A program made the position numbers and the translations under genes. A DNA stretch of 64,000 nucleotides from Phytohabitans suffuscus (GTDB lineage Bacteria > Actinomycetota > Actinomycetes > Mycobacteriales > Micromonosporaceae). The notes below the pieces were generated by a model, which saw nothing but the letters and a program-made list of their open reading frames with translations, did no database searches and was not told the DNA's origin. Where the stretch lies: contig NZ_AP022871.1 of the NCBI RefSeq assembly GCF_011764565.1, positions 9,734,320 to 9,798,319 of the forward strand. The letters are read 5' to 3'. Positions 8,412-17,606 of the stretch are shown piece by piece (positions within the stretch are counted from its first letter, which is position 1; every line of letters begins with the position of its first letter).

Positions 8412-9361
8412 GTGCTGCCCGCCGTCAGCCTCGGCCTGCTGGCGGCCTTCCTCTTCGCCGCCTCGGCGTCGCTGCAGCAACACTCGGCACACGTGGCCAA
8501 GCAGTCACTCGGGTCGTCGCCGGCGCACGGGCGGGTCCGGTCGAGCGTGGCGCCGCTGCCCGCGCTGGCCCGCCGGCTGGTCCGGAGCCGGCTCTGGCTG
8601 GTCGGCTGGGCGACCAACCTGGTCGGCTTCCTCACCCAGGCGGCGGCGCTGCACTTCGGCTCGGTGGCGCTGGTCCAGCCGCTGCTGGTCACGCAGCTGC
8701 TGTTCGCGTTGCCGATGGCGACCGCGTGGAGCCGGCGCCGGCCCAGCCGGCTCGCCTGGATGTCCGCGGCGGCGATCAGCGGCGGCGTGGCGATCTTTTT
8801 GGCGGTACGGGGGCCGCCCCGGTTAGTGGCGCCCCGGACCGGGAATACATCATCTTCGGCGGCCTTTCCACGGTCGCGGTCGTGGGCCTGCTGGTGCTGG
8901 CCTCGACCGGACGGCGCCAGCTGGTGCAGGCGACGCTGCTGGCGGTAGCGGCCGGGCTGTGCTTCGCCATGTCGGCCGTGCTGATGAAGCTGACCGCGGC
9001 GGACCTGCTGGAGCGCGGCGTCGCCGCGACGGCGGTGGACTGGCCGGGCTACGCGCTGGCCGTCTCCACGGTGGCCGGGCTGCTGCTCGGGCAGTGGGCG
9101 TTCGCGACAGGTTCGCTGGCCGCGGCCGTCGCCGCCATGACCATCACTAACCCTATAGCGAGCTACCTTGTCGGCGTGTTCGCATTCCACGTCGCGCCAC
9201 CGACGGACGCCGCCGCGCTCGCCGCGGTGGCCGCCTCGGGGGCGCTGATCACGGCGGGTGTCGTCGGGCTCTCGCACTCCTCGATCGTGCGACCCGCGGG
9301 GGTCCCGGACTCCGTCACGGCGGCACGGGAGCCGGATCCGATGACCCGGGAGGGACGATGA
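8412..9361 (+). CDS. DMT-type membrane transporter-like protein, apparent -1 frameshift
   Basis: Integral membrane protein with about 9-10 helices, resembling the EamA/DMT superfamily in actinobacteria. The first half (LPAVSLGLLAAFLFAASASL) and the second half (EYIIFGGLSTVAVVGLLVLA) lie in different frames. The break falls at 8809-8840 next to GGGGG and CCCC runs. Adding one base gives 317 codons and a typical two-repeat transporter, so an uncalled base is likely. The stop overlaps the next start (ATGA at 9358-9361). Conserved phrases include SVALVQPLLVTQLLFALP and TNPIASYLVGVFAF. Substrate unknown. Confidence 0.75.
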
Positions 9362-10038
9362 CCCAGACCGAGCCACACGTCGTGATCGAGATCGGCGAGC
9401 TGTGGCCGGCGCTGCGCCGCGCCGGCCGGCTGTTCGTCGAGACGGTGCTCGTGCCGACGGCGCTGCTGTACGTGCTGCTGCACACCGCCGGGCTGGCGGC
9501 CGGGCTGAGCGCGGTGCTGGGCTGGTGCGCGCTGACGGTCGCGTTCCGCTGGGCCACCGGCCGGCACCTGCCCGGCACGCTCCTGCTGTGCGTGGGCATG
9601 CTGTGCGGCCGGGCCGGCCTGGCGCTGGTCATGTCCAGCGCCCTGGTGTACGTGCTCCAGCCCGTGGTCGGCTCGCTGTTCATGGCCCTGCTCTTCCTGG
9701 GCAGCGCCGCCGCCGGCCGGCCGATCACGATGCGGCTGGCCAGAGACTTCGTGGCGCTGCCCGCGCACATGCTGCACCGGCCCGGCGTACGCCGGATGTT
9801 CACCCAGGTGGCCCTGGTGTGGGGCGGATCACGCCTGGTGGACGCCGCGCTCACCCTGACGCTGCTGCGCTTCGGGTTGGACGCCGGGCTGCTGTCCCGG
9901 GGCGTGTTCAGCGGCCTGCTGACGGGTGTGACGATCCTCGCCTGCACGGGGTGGGGCTGGCGTTGCCTGCGCCGGCTGCCGGGCATCTCGGTCCACCTGC
10001 GCGCGCCCGCGCTGAGCGGGAACGCCCCGGCCACCTGA
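9358..10038 (+). CDS. VC0807-like integral membrane protein
   Basis: Predicted inner-membrane protein of 226 residues with five or six hydrophobic helices. The sequence pattern VLVPTALLYVLLHTAGL, RWATGRHLPGTLL and FLGSAAAGRPITMRLARDF resembles the VC0807 / DUF3159 group of unknown-function membrane proteins. It starts within the stop codon of the DMT-like gene, so the two are translationally coupled and may work together. No enzyme motif seen. Confidence 0.7.
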   Translation: MTQTEPHVVIEIGELWPALRRAGRLFVETVLVPTALLYVLLHTAGLAAGLSAVLGWCALTVAFRWATGRHLPGTLLLCVGMLCGRAGLALVMSSALVYVLQPVVGSLFMALLFLGSAAAGRPITMRLARDFVALPAHMLHRPGVRRMFTQVALVWGGSRLVDAALTLTLLRFGLDAGLLSRGVFSGLLTGVTILACTGWGWRCLRRLPGISVHLRAPALSGNAPAT

Positions 10039-10129
10039 GCGGGAGCGCGGCCGGCCGGCGCGGTACCGGCGGCGGGGGTCCGGGCGAATACCCGCTGGGG
10101 GTCCGGGCGTACGTGCTAGAAGTCTGAAG

Positions 10130-12142
10130 GTGACGATCGGGGGCAAGCCCGCGCGTCCGCCGTGGGGCCGGGAGATCGCGATCGGGCTGGCCGTCTTCGC
10201 CGTCTACGCGGTCGTGACGAGCCTGAGCTGGCCGGGCCGGCGGGCCGTGGCGATGGCGCACAGCCGGCGGATCTACGAGCTGGAACGCGCCCTGCACATC
10301 GACGTGGAGCTGACCCTCAACCGGTGGCTGGAGCCGCACGGCGCGCTGCGCGTCGCGGCCAACTACGAGTACGCCACCACGTACGTGGTCAGCGCCTTCG
10401 CCCTGCTGTTCTGGCTCTACCTGCGCCGGCCCGCGGTGTACCGCTGGGCGCGCAACTCGTTCATCCTGGTCAACCTGCTCAGTATGGCCTGCTTCGCGGT
10501 GTACCCGGTGGCGCCGCCGCGCCTGGTCGGCGACCTCGGCTTCGTCGACACCGTACGGCTCGGGCAGACCTGGGGCTCGTGGGGCTCGCCGGTGGTCTCC
10601 CACGCCAACGAGCTGGCCGCCATGCCGTCGCTGCACTTCGCCTGGGCGGTGTGGGTCAGCGCGATGCTCGCCGCGTACGCCGGCGGCCGCCTGGTCCAGG
10701 GGTTGAGCGCGGTGCACGTGGCGGTCACCGGGCTCGTGATCATGGCGACGGCCAACCACTACCTGCTCGACGCGGTGGCGGGCACGCTCGTGGCGGTGTT
10801 GGGTGTGTCCGTGACCAGACCACGCGGGCGCGGCGAGCGGGTGGCGGCCGCCGACGCGTTCTTCCTGCACGTGGAGTCGCCCGCCGCGCCGCAGCACGTC
10901 GGCGGCCTGGCCCTGCTGGACAGCGGCGACCGCACGGACCTGCGCGAGGCCGTCGAGAGCGTGCTGCGGGCGCACCTGCACGAGCTGCCCCGGTTCCGGC
11001 AGCGGCTCTCGGCGCTCTCGCGCTGGCGGCGGCCCCGCTGGGTGGAGCACCCGGACCTGGACTGGGCCTGGCACGTGCCGGAGCACCGGGTCGCCGGCCC
11101 GGACGGCGACGCCGCGCTGCACGCGCTGGTCGCCGAGATCGCCGCCACCCCGCTGCCGCGGGACCGCCCGATGTGGCGGATGGCGGTGGTGACCGGGCTG
11201 GGCGGCGGCCGGTCCGCGGTGGTCCTGGTGGTGCACCACGTGGTCGCCGACGGCATCGGCACCGTCGCGCAGGCGCTCAACCTGCTCGAGCCGCCGCTCC
11301 CGCCGCGGGCGGCCGGTCCGGGCGCCCGCCCCGGCCGGACGCGCGCCGCGATCGGCACCGCGGTCGGGCTGGCCCAGCTCGCGACCGACGGCCGGCCGGC
11401 GACCCGCTACCCGTCCAGCGCCACCGCCCGGCGGCGCTTCGGCACCGCGGAGCTGCCGCTGGACGAGGTCCGGTCGGTGGCCCGGCGGTACGGCGCCCGG
11501 GTCTCCGACGTGCTGCTCGCCTCGGCCGCCGGCGGCCTGCGCCGGGTGCTGCCCGACCCGGACCGCGCCGGGGCGCGGCTGCGGGTCGCGGTACCGCTGA
11601 CCGTGCGCGAGCCGGGCACGTCGGCCGAGGGCAACACCACCGCCGCGGTGATGATGGACCTGCCGCTCGGGCCGATGCCGGAGGCGGAGCGGCTGGCCGG
11701 CGTGGCCGCGCGCAGCCGGCGGCTGCGCACCGGCACCCGGGCGCTGGCCTCGCGGTTCGTGATGGGGCGGCTCGCCGCGGCGCTGCCGGCGCCGGCGCAC
11801 GCGTGGTTCGCGCGGACGGTGTACGGCGCCCGCTTCTTCCAGGCGATCGTCTCCAACATGCCGGGGCCCCCGATCCAGCTGAGCCTGGCCGGCGCGCCGG
11901 TCCTGGCGGTGTACCCGATCCTCCCGCTGGCCCCCGGCGCGCCGCTGTGCGTCGGCGCGCTGGGCTGGCACGGGTCGCTGTGCCTGGGGGTCAGCGCCGA
12001 CCCGTCGCTGGTCGAGGACGCCGACCGGCTGGCCGCCTCGATCGGCGCGGTCGTCGACGAGCTGCGCGGCGCCGCGCGGGCCGCCCCGGTCGCCCCGTCA
12101 GGTGACCCGCCCGTCGACCGCAGCGGCGCCGCCGGGCGCTGA
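10130..12142 (+). CDS. fusion of PAP2-type phosphatase and wax-ester synthase/DGAT-like acyltransferase
   Basis: A 670-residue two-domain protein. Residues about 15-225 form a PAP2 membrane domain with several helices, the MPSLHFAWAVW motif holding the catalytic His, and ANHYLLDAVAG. Residues about 235-660 match the WS/DGAT acyltransferase family, with the hallmark HHVVADG (about residue 367) and the downstream PLTVREPG and SNMPGPP motifs. The fusion suggests coupling of phosphatidate dephosphorylation at the membrane with acyl transfer to the diacylglycerol or an alcohol, that is, triacylglycerol or wax-ester synthesis (inference). GTG start with a weak leader. Its 3' end overlaps the convergent PucR-type gene by 45 bases. 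Confidence 0.85.
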   Translation: MTIGGKPARPPWGREIAIGLAVFAVYAVVTSLSWPGRRAVAMAHSRRIYELERALHIDVELTLNRWLEPHGALRVAANYEYATTYVVSAFALLFWLYLRRPAVYRWARNSFILVNLLSMACFAVYPVAPPRLVGDLGFVDTVRLGQTWGSWGSPVVSHANELAAMPSLHFAWAVWVSAMLAAYAGGRLVQGLSAVHVAVTGLVIMATANHYLLDAVAGTLVAVLGVSVTRPRGRGERVAAADAFFLHVESPAAPQHVGGLALLDSGDRTDLREAVESVLRAHLHELPRFRQRLSALSRWRRPRWVEHPDLDWAWHVPEHRVAGPDGDAALHALVAEIAATPLPRDRPMWRMAVVTGLGGGRSAVVLVVHHVVADGIGTVAQALNLLEPPLPPRAAGPGARPGRTRAAIGTAVGLAQLATDGRPATRYPSSATARRRFGTAELPLDEVRSVARRYGARVSDVLLASAAGGLRRVLPDPDRAGARLRVAVPLTVREPGTSAEGNTTAAVMMDLPLGPMPEAERLAGVAARSRRLRTGTRALASRFVMGRLAAALPAPAHAWFARTVYGARFFQAIVSNMPGPPIQLSLAGAPVLAVYPILPLAPGAPLCVGALGWHGSLCLGVSADPSLVEDADRLAASIGAVVDELRGAARAAPVAPSGDPPVDRSGAAGR

Positions 12143-13360
12143 GGCGGCGCCGGCCTGCTCGCCGCCGCCCAGGCCCCACCCGAGGGCGAGGGTGAGGCTG
12201 GCCCGGCCGGCCGGGTCGCCCAGCGTCGGGCCGAGCAGCTCGTGCAGCCGGGCCATCCGGTAGCGCACCGTCTGCGGGTGGATGCGCAGCTCGGCGGCGA
12301 CCGCCTGGCGGTCGCCGAGGTGGCGCAGCCAGGCCGCGAGCGTCTCGGTCAGCCGCTGCCGCACCCCCGGGGTGAGGCCGTCCAGCGGGGCCAGGCACTG
12401 GCGGCGCAGGGCGTCCAGCAGCCGGGCGTCGCGGTGCACGATGATCGCGTCGAGGTGCTCGGCCACGAACACCGGGTCGTTGGTGAGCGTGCCCGCGCGC
12501 GAGAGCCGCAGGGCGATCTCGGCGATCTCGACGCTGGCCGGCAGCTGCTCCGGCCGCACCGGGTGGCCGATCACCGCGCCGGTGCCGTGCAGCGCCGTGG
12601 CCAGCCGCTGCCGGCGGCCGGGGCGCACCGGGTCCGGTACGATCGCCCCGGTCAGCTGCCGGCGCCGGATGGGCAGGCAGGAGGCGTCCAGCCGGGAGAG
12701 CATCGCCTGGCCGACCGGGTTGTCCGGGTCGACCAGGATGACCGCGGCCTCGCGCGGCAGCTGCCAGCCGGCCCGGCTCGCGGCCGCCCGCACCACCGCG
12801 CTGTCCGAGCGGTCCGACAGCAGCAGCTCGACGAGGTCGTCCCGGAGCCGCTCGCGGGTGGCGACGGACTCCGACTGCTCGGTGACGTAGCCGCGGGCCG
12901 AGGCCGAGGAGAGCCGGTCGACGTACGCGAAGACCGCCTCGGCCAGCGCGGCCAGGGCGGTGGGGGCGATACCGACGTCGAGGGCGGTGCCGGCCACGTG
13001 CTGCCACGCCACCCGGGCCCCGACCTGGTACGCGGAGAGCAGCTCGGACAGGTCCCGGCCCTCGCGCCACTGCACGCGGCCGATCTCCTCGAACAGGGCC
13101 ACCGGCGTGGTCGGCGCGGGCACCAGGTCGCCGGGCGGCTCGGACAGGTGACGCTCGGCGAACTCGACGAGCCAGCGTACGAAGCCCTCGGCCGCCGCCC
13201 CGACCTCGGCCTTCTCCTCGGCCAGGAACTGGGCGTAGTCCGGCCAGTCCGCGCTCAGCAGCCGGCGCACCTCGTCCAGGAGGTGGGGCAGCCGCTCGAC
13301 CAGCGCCGGGACGAGCGCCTCCAGCGATGCCGCGTCCGCGGGCGGGTCGGTTGGTCGCAT
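12098..13360 (-). CDS. PucR/CdaR-family transcriptional regulator
   Basis: DNA-binding regulator of 420 residues. The C-terminal PucR helix-turn-helix is clear: AWLRHLGDRQAVAAELRIHPQTVRYRMARL contains the QxVAAxLxIHxxTVRYR signature. The N-terminal half is an all-helical sensory region of the RsbT/RsbR-co-antagonist type (EALVPALVERLPHLLDEVRR). It is transcribed away from the hopanoid operon across a 136-bp divergent promoter region containing an inverted repeat, so it is a reasonable candidate regulator of that operon (inference). The ATG at 13360 was chosen over the longer frame because homologues start near RPTDPPADAAS. Confidence 0.85.
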   Translation of the reverse strand: MRPTDPPADAASLEALVPALVERLPHLLDEVRRLLSADWPDYAQFLAEEKAEVGAAAEGFVRWLVEFAERHLSEPPGDLVPAPTTPVALFEEIGRVQWREGRDLSELLSAYQVGARVAWQHVAGTALDVGIAPTALAALAEAVFAYVDRLSSASARGYVTEQSESVATRERLRDDLVELLLSDRSDSAVVRAAASRAGWQLPREAAVILVDPDNPVGQAMLSRLDASCLPIRRRQLTGAIVPDPVRPGRRQRLATALHGTGAVIGHPVRPEQLPASVEIAEIALRLSRAGTLTNDPVFVAEHLDAIIVHRDARLLDALRRQCLAPLDGLTPGVRQRLTETLAAWLRHLGDRQAVAAELRIHPQTVRYRMARLHELLGPTLGDPAGRASLTLALGWGLGGGEQAGAASAPGGAAAVDGRVT

Positions 13361-13428
13361 AGCTGCCCGGTCTACATCATCTGCGGCGCCGTGGCACGCC
13401 TTCGCGGGTCTTTTTGTACCTACGTGAC

Positions 13429-13448
13429 AACTCGGGGCGGGCCGAGTT
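13429..13448. promoter_or_regulatory. inverted repeat in the pucR-hpnC divergent promoter
   Basis: AACTCGG (13429-13435) and CCGAGTT (13442-13448) flank a 6-base spacer in the only gap between the PucR-type gene and hpnC. A candidate operator for one or both genes. Confidence 0.4.
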
Positions 13449-13496
13449 ACTCGATTCTTCGCAGATTTATCGCCGGACTGAGTGCAGCATCGAATC

Positions 13497-14393
13497 ATGG
13501 CGCATCCGGGGACCGGGTCGGCAGGGGCGTCGCGAGCGGGGGCCGCGGGCACGCACCCGCGCCGGCGGGACGCGTACCTGCGCCGGCGGGAGGGGTCCGA
13601 GAACTTCCCGGTCGCGCTGCGGCTGCTGCCCAGGGAGCCGCGCACGCACCTGAAGGCCGTCTACGACGTCGCCCGGGTCATCGACGACCTCGGCGACCAG
13701 GCGGCCGGTGACCGTACCGCGGGCCTGCTGGCCTTCCAGGCCGACCTGGCCACGGTGTGGCGCGGCGGCACGCCGCGCGCGGCCGTGCTGCGCCGGCTCG
13801 TCCCGACGGTACGGGCCCGCGGGCTGTCCCGGGAGCCGTTCGACGACCTGGTCCGGGCCAACCTGCAGGACCAGCGGGTCCACCGGTACGCCACGTTCGA
13901 CGACCTGCGGGGGTACTGCGCGCTCTCCGCCGAGCCGGTCGGGCGGATCGTGCTGGCCGTGTTCGGCGCCGGCACGCCGCGCACGGTAGCCCTCTCCGAC
14001 CAGGTGTGCACGGCGCTGCAGCTGGTCGAGCACTGGCAGGACGTCGCCGAGGACCGCCGCGCCGGCCGCGTCTACCTCCCGCAGGAGGACCTGGCCGCGT
14101 TCGGGGTGCCGGAGACCGACCTGGACCTGCCGGCGACCTCACCCCGGCTGCGGCGGCTGATGGCGTACCAGACCGACCGGGCGGAGGCCATGCTGGAGGC
14201 CGGCGCTCCGCTGCTCGGGCTGCTGCGCGGCTGGGCCCGGCTGGCGGTCGCGGGATACGTGGCCGGCGGTCGGGCCGCGATTGACGGACTACGCGAGAGC
14301 AATTGGGCAATTATGTCTGGAAGCCCCGGCACATCACGGTTAGCTGTAGTTCGACACCTTTCCCGGGGGTTCCTCAGAAAGGCGGTGCCGTGA
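13497..14393 (+). CDS. hpnC: squalene synthase component HpnC
   Basis: Hydroxysqualene synthase of the HpnCDE route, which converts presqualene diphosphate to hydroxysqualene. The 298-residue translation is of the squalene/phytoene synthase family: SENFPVALRLLPREPRTHL near the N-terminus, first Asp-rich motif VYDVARVIDDLGD (about residues 60-72), second motif QLVEHWQDVAEDRRAGRVYLP. The first gene of a seven-gene operon on the same strand. The ATG at 13497 was chosen; an in-frame codon at 13482 lacks a better leader. The stop overlaps the hpnD start. Confidence 0.93.
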   Translation: MAHPGTGSAGASRAGAAGTHPRRRDAYLRRREGSENFPVALRLLPREPRTHLKAVYDVARVIDDLGDQAAGDRTAGLLAFQADLATVWRGGTPRAAVLRRLVPTVRARGLSREPFDDLVRANLQDQRVHRYATFDDLRGYCALSAEPVGRIVLAVFGAGTPRTVALSDQVCTALQLVEHWQDVAEDRRAGRVYLPQEDLAAFGVPETDLDLPATSPRLRRLMAYQTDRAEAMLEAGAPLLGLLRGWARLAVAGYVAGGRAAIDGLRESNWAIMSGSPGTSRLAVVRHLSRGFLRKAVP

Positions 14394-15250
14394 CTGGGAC
14401 GCTCGACGAGGCTTACGCGCGGTGCGTGGCCATCACCAGGGAGCGGGCGCGCAACTTCTTCTACGGGATCAGGCTCCTGCCCGGGCCCAAGCGGGCCGCC
14501 CTGTGCGCGGTGTACGCGCTCGCCCGGCGGATCGACGACATCGGCGACGGTGACCTGCGCCAGGTGGACAAGGCCGCCGGGCTGGCCGCGCTGCGGGCCC
14601 AGCTGCGGGACATCGACGCCAGCACCGACCCGGTCCTGGTCGCGGTCGCCGGCGCGGCCCGGCGGTACCCGATCCCGCTGGACGCGTTCGACGCGCTCGT
14701 CGACGGCGTGGAGATGGACGTCACCGGCCGCACCTACGACACCCTCGACGAGCTGGTCGAGTACTGCCGCTGCGTGGCCGGCTCGGTCGGCCGGCTCTGC
14801 CTGGGCGTGTTCGGCAGCCGCCCGCACCCGAAGGCGTCCGGGTACGCCGACGCGCTCGGCATCGCCCTGCAGCAGACCAACATCCTGCGCGACATCCGCG
14901 AGGACCTCACCAACCGGCGGGTGTACCTGCCGCAGCGCGACCTGGACCGGTTCGGCGTGGAGCTGGCCCTGGACGAGCGCGGCGCGCTGATCGACAAGGA
15001 CGGCGAGCTGGCCGCCCTGATCGAGTTCAGCGCCGCCCGGGCCCGGCGCTGGTACCGCGACGGCCTGCACCTGGTGCCGCTGCTCGACCGGCGCAGCGCC
15101 GCCTGCTGCACCGCGATGTCCGGCATCTACCAGCGGCTGCTCGACATGATCGCCGAGCGGCCGGCCAGCGTGTACGACCAGCGCCTGTCCCTGTCCGGCT
15201 GGCAGAAGGCCGGCGTCGCCACCCGCGCTCTGCTCGGCCGGGCCCCATGA
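14390..15250 (+). CDS. hpnD: presqualene diphosphate synthase HpnD
   Basis: Condenses two farnesyl diphosphates to presqualene diphosphate, the first committed step to squalene in the HpnCDE route. 286 residues with ARNFFYGIRLLPGPKR, the first Asp-rich motif ARRIDDIGD, and the second motif TNILRDIREDLTNRRVYLPQ. The GTG at 14390 overlaps the hpnC stop (GTGA) and has AGAAAGGCGG upstream. The ATGA overlap with hpnE continues the coupled operon. Family assignment is certain; HpnD rather than HpnC rests on gene order and the NILRDIREDL motif. Confidence 0.93.
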   Translation: MTGTLDEAYARCVAITRERARNFFYGIRLLPGPKRAALCAVYALARRIDDIGDGDLRQVDKAAGLAALRAQLRDIDASTDPVLVAVAGAARRYPIPLDAFDALVDGVEMDVTGRTYDTLDELVEYCRCVAGSVGRLCLGVFGSRPHPKASGYADALGIALQQTNILRDIREDLTNRRVYLPQRDLDRFGVELALDERGALIDKDGELAALIEFSAARARRWYRDGLHLVPLLDRRSAACCTAMSGIYQRLLDMIAERPASVYDQRLSLSGWQKAGVATRALLGRAP

Positions 15251-16596
15251 CCGTCGGTGTCGTGGGTGGCGGGCTCGCCGGAATCACCGCGGCGCTGAGC
15301 TGCGCGGACGCCGGCCGCGACGTCACGCTGTTCGAGGCCACCCCCCGGCTCGGCGGCCTCACCTACTCGTTCCGCCGGGGTGAGCTGCACGTCGACAACG
15401 GCCAGCACGTCTTCCTGCGCTGCTGCACCGCGTACCAGTCGCTGCTGCGCCGCCTCGGCGTGGCCGACCGGGTCACCCTCCAGCCCCGCCTCGACATCGC
15501 CGTCCACTCCCCCAGCGCCGCCCGGCCGGCCCGGCTGCGCCGCTCGGGACTGCCGGCGCCGCTGCACCTGTCCGGGGCGCTGGCCCGGTACGGCCCGCTG
15601 TCGCCGGCGCAGCGGCTCGCCTTCGTCCGGGCCGCGCTGGCCCTGCGCCGGGTCGACCCGGCGAGCCCGGCGACCGACGAGCGGAGCTTCGGCGCCTGGC
15701 TGGCCGCGCACGGGCAGGGCGAGCGCGCGGTCACCGCGCTGTGGGACCTGGTCGGCGTGGCGACCCTGAACGCGCGGGCGGCGGACGCGTCCCTGGCCCT
15801 GGCCGCCACCGTCTTCCAGGTCGGCCTGCTCACCGAGACGGCGGCCGCCGACATCGGCTGGTCCGCCGTACCGCTGTCGCGGCTGCACGGCGAGCCCGCG
15901 GCGGCCCGCCTGGCCGAGGCCGGCGCGCGGGTGCTGACCGGCGCGAAGGTCCTCGCCGTCACGCCGGACGGGGACCGGTGGCTGATCCGGACGCGAGAGG
16001 GGGAACACATGGTCGACCAGGTCGTGCTCGCCGTCCCGCCGCGGGCCGCCGAGCGGCTGCTGCCACCGGCCAGCGTCCCGCTGGAAGGCGGGTGGGCGGA
16101 CCGGCTGGGCAGCTCGCCGATCGTCAACGCGCACGTGGTGTACGACCGGCCGGTCATGTCCGCGCCGTTCGTGGCCGGGATCGACACCCCGATCCAGTGG
16201 GTGTTCGACCGCACCGCCCCGTCGGGCCTGGCCACCGGGCAGTACCTGGCCGTCTCGCTGTCGGCCGCCGGCGACCTCGTCGACCTGCCCACCGCCGTCC
16301 TGCGCGAGCGGCTGCTGCCGGCGCTGGCCGCGCTCCTGCCGCGGGCCCGCCGGGCCGCCGTCACCGACTTCTTCGTCACCCGGGAGCGGCACGCCACGTT
16401 CCGCCCGGCCCCCGGCACCGCGCGGCTGCGGCCCGGCACCACCACCGCCGCGCCGGGGCTCTACCTCGCCGGCGCGTGGACCGCCACCGGCTGGCCAGCC
16501 ACGATGGAGGGAGCGGTGCGCAGCGGCGACGCGGCCGCCGAGGCGCTGCTGGCGCGACACTCCCCCAGCTCGCGCCCAGGAAGGGTCTCCGCATGA
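15247..16596 (+). CDS. hpnE: hydroxysqualene dehydroxylase HpnE
   Basis: FAD-dependent amine-oxidase-like enzyme that reduces hydroxysqualene to squalene. 449 residues with the N-terminal dinucleotide-binding motif VGVVGGGLAGITAAL, an FEATPRLGG glutamate-arginine motif, and the C-terminal FAD motif LYLAGAWTATGWPATMEGAV. The ATG overlaps the hpnD stop, and its own stop overlaps the next start (ATGA), so HpnC, HpnD and HpnE should be made in fixed ratio. Confidence 0.93.
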   Translation: MTVGVVGGGLAGITAALSCADAGRDVTLFEATPRLGGLTYSFRRGELHVDNGQHVFLRCCTAYQSLLRRLGVADRVTLQPRLDIAVHSPSAARPARLRRSGLPAPLHLSGALARYGPLSPAQRLAFVRAALALRRVDPASPATDERSFGAWLAAHGQGERAVTALWDLVGVATLNARAADASLALAATVFQVGLLTETAAADIGWSAVPLSRLHGEPAAARLAEAGARVLTGAKVLAVTPDGDRWLIRTREGEHMVDQVVLAVPPRAAERLLPPASVPLEGGWADRLGSSPIVNAHVVYDRPVMSAPFVAGIDTPIQWVFDRTAPSGLATGQYLAVSLSAAGDLVDLPTAVLRERLLPALAALLPRARRAAVTDFFVTRERHATFRPAPGTARLRPGTTTAAPGLYLAGAWTATGWPATMEGAVRSGDAAAEALLARHSPSSRPGRVSA

Positions 16597-17606
16597 CCGC
16601 GACGCCGACCACGCTGCGGCACAGCCGCGACATCGTCACCCCGGCGCTGCGCGCGGCGCTGGACCGCCTCGACGAGACGAGCCGCGCGCGGGCCGGGTAC
16701 CACCTCGGCTGGACCACCGAGGACGGCGAGGCGACCGCCGGCGGGGGCGGCAAGGCGGTGCGGCCGGCGCTGGCGCTGCTGTCCGCCCGCGCCGCGGGTG
16801 CCCCGGCCGAGGCGGGCCTGGCCGGCGCGGTCGCGGTCGAGCTGGTGCACAACTTCTCGCTGCTGCACGACGACGTGATGGACGGCGACACGCTGCGCCG
16901 CCACCGCCCGACGGTGTGGGCGGTCTGGGGTACGGCCAGCGCGATCCTGACCGGCGACGCGCTGCTGGCGCTGGCCCAGGAGGTGCTGCTGGAGTCCGGC
17001 TCGGCGCACGCGGTCGCCGCCGGCACCCTGCTGGCGTCCGCCACCCGCGAGCTGGTCCGCGGCCAGATGCAGGACCTCGCCTTCGAGCATCGCACCGACG
17101 TCACCCTGGACGAGTGCCTGGACATGGCGGCCGGCAAGACCGGCTCGCTGCTGTCGGCCAGCGCGGCGATCGGCGCGGTACTGGCCGGCGCGCCCGACGC
17201 CACCACCGGGGCGCTGGCCACCTTCGGCGCGCAGGCCGGCATCGCCTTCCAGATCGTCGACGACCTGCTGGGCATCTGGGGCGACCCGGCGGTCACCGGC
17301 AAGCCGCGCTTCTCCGACCTGCAGGCCCGCAAGAAGACGCTGCCCATGACGTACGCGGCCGGCCGGCCCGGCCCGGCCGGCGAGCGGCTCACCGCGTGGC
17401 TGGCCGCCGGCGAGAAGGCGGACGAGGCGGGGCTGGCCGAGATCGCGGCGCTGGTGGTGGCGGCCGGCGGCCGGGAGTGGGCCACCGAGGAGGCGCGGCG
17501 GCGCCTGCGGCTGGCCGAGTCGGCGCTCGACGCCGCCCCCGTGCCCGACGCCCCGCGTGACGAGCTGGTCGCGCTCGCCCGTTACCTGGTCAACCGGGAG
17601 GCGTGA
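16593..17606 (+). CDS. E-type polyprenyl diphosphate synthase (probable farnesyl diphosphate synthase)
   Basis: Supplies the farnesyl diphosphate for squalene synthesis. 337 residues with first Asp-rich motif DDVMD (about 93-97), second motif DDLLGIWGD (about 222) and GGKAVRPAL near residue 52. The residue five positions before the first motif is Phe (NFSLLHDD). A bulky aromatic there is characteristic of short-chain C15 synthases, supporting farnesyl as product. The homologue at 43308-44378 has Ser at this place. Overlaps hpnE and the cyclase gene (TGATG). Confidence 0.9.
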   Translation: MTATPTTLRHSRDIVTPALRAALDRLDETSRARAGYHLGWTTEDGEATAGGGGKAVRPALALLSARAAGAPAEAGLAGAVAVELVHNFSLLHDDVMDGDTLRRHRPTVWAVWGTASAILTGDALLALAQEVLLESGSAHAVAAGTLLASATRELVRGQMQDLAFEHRTDVTLDECLDMAAGKTGSLLSASAAIGAVLAGAPDATTGALATFGAQAGIAFQIVDDLLGIWGDPAVTGKPRFSDLQARKKTLPMTYAAGRPGPAGERLTAWLAAGEKADEAGLAEIAALVVAAGGREWATEEARRRLRLAESALDAAPVPDAPRDELVALARYLVNREA

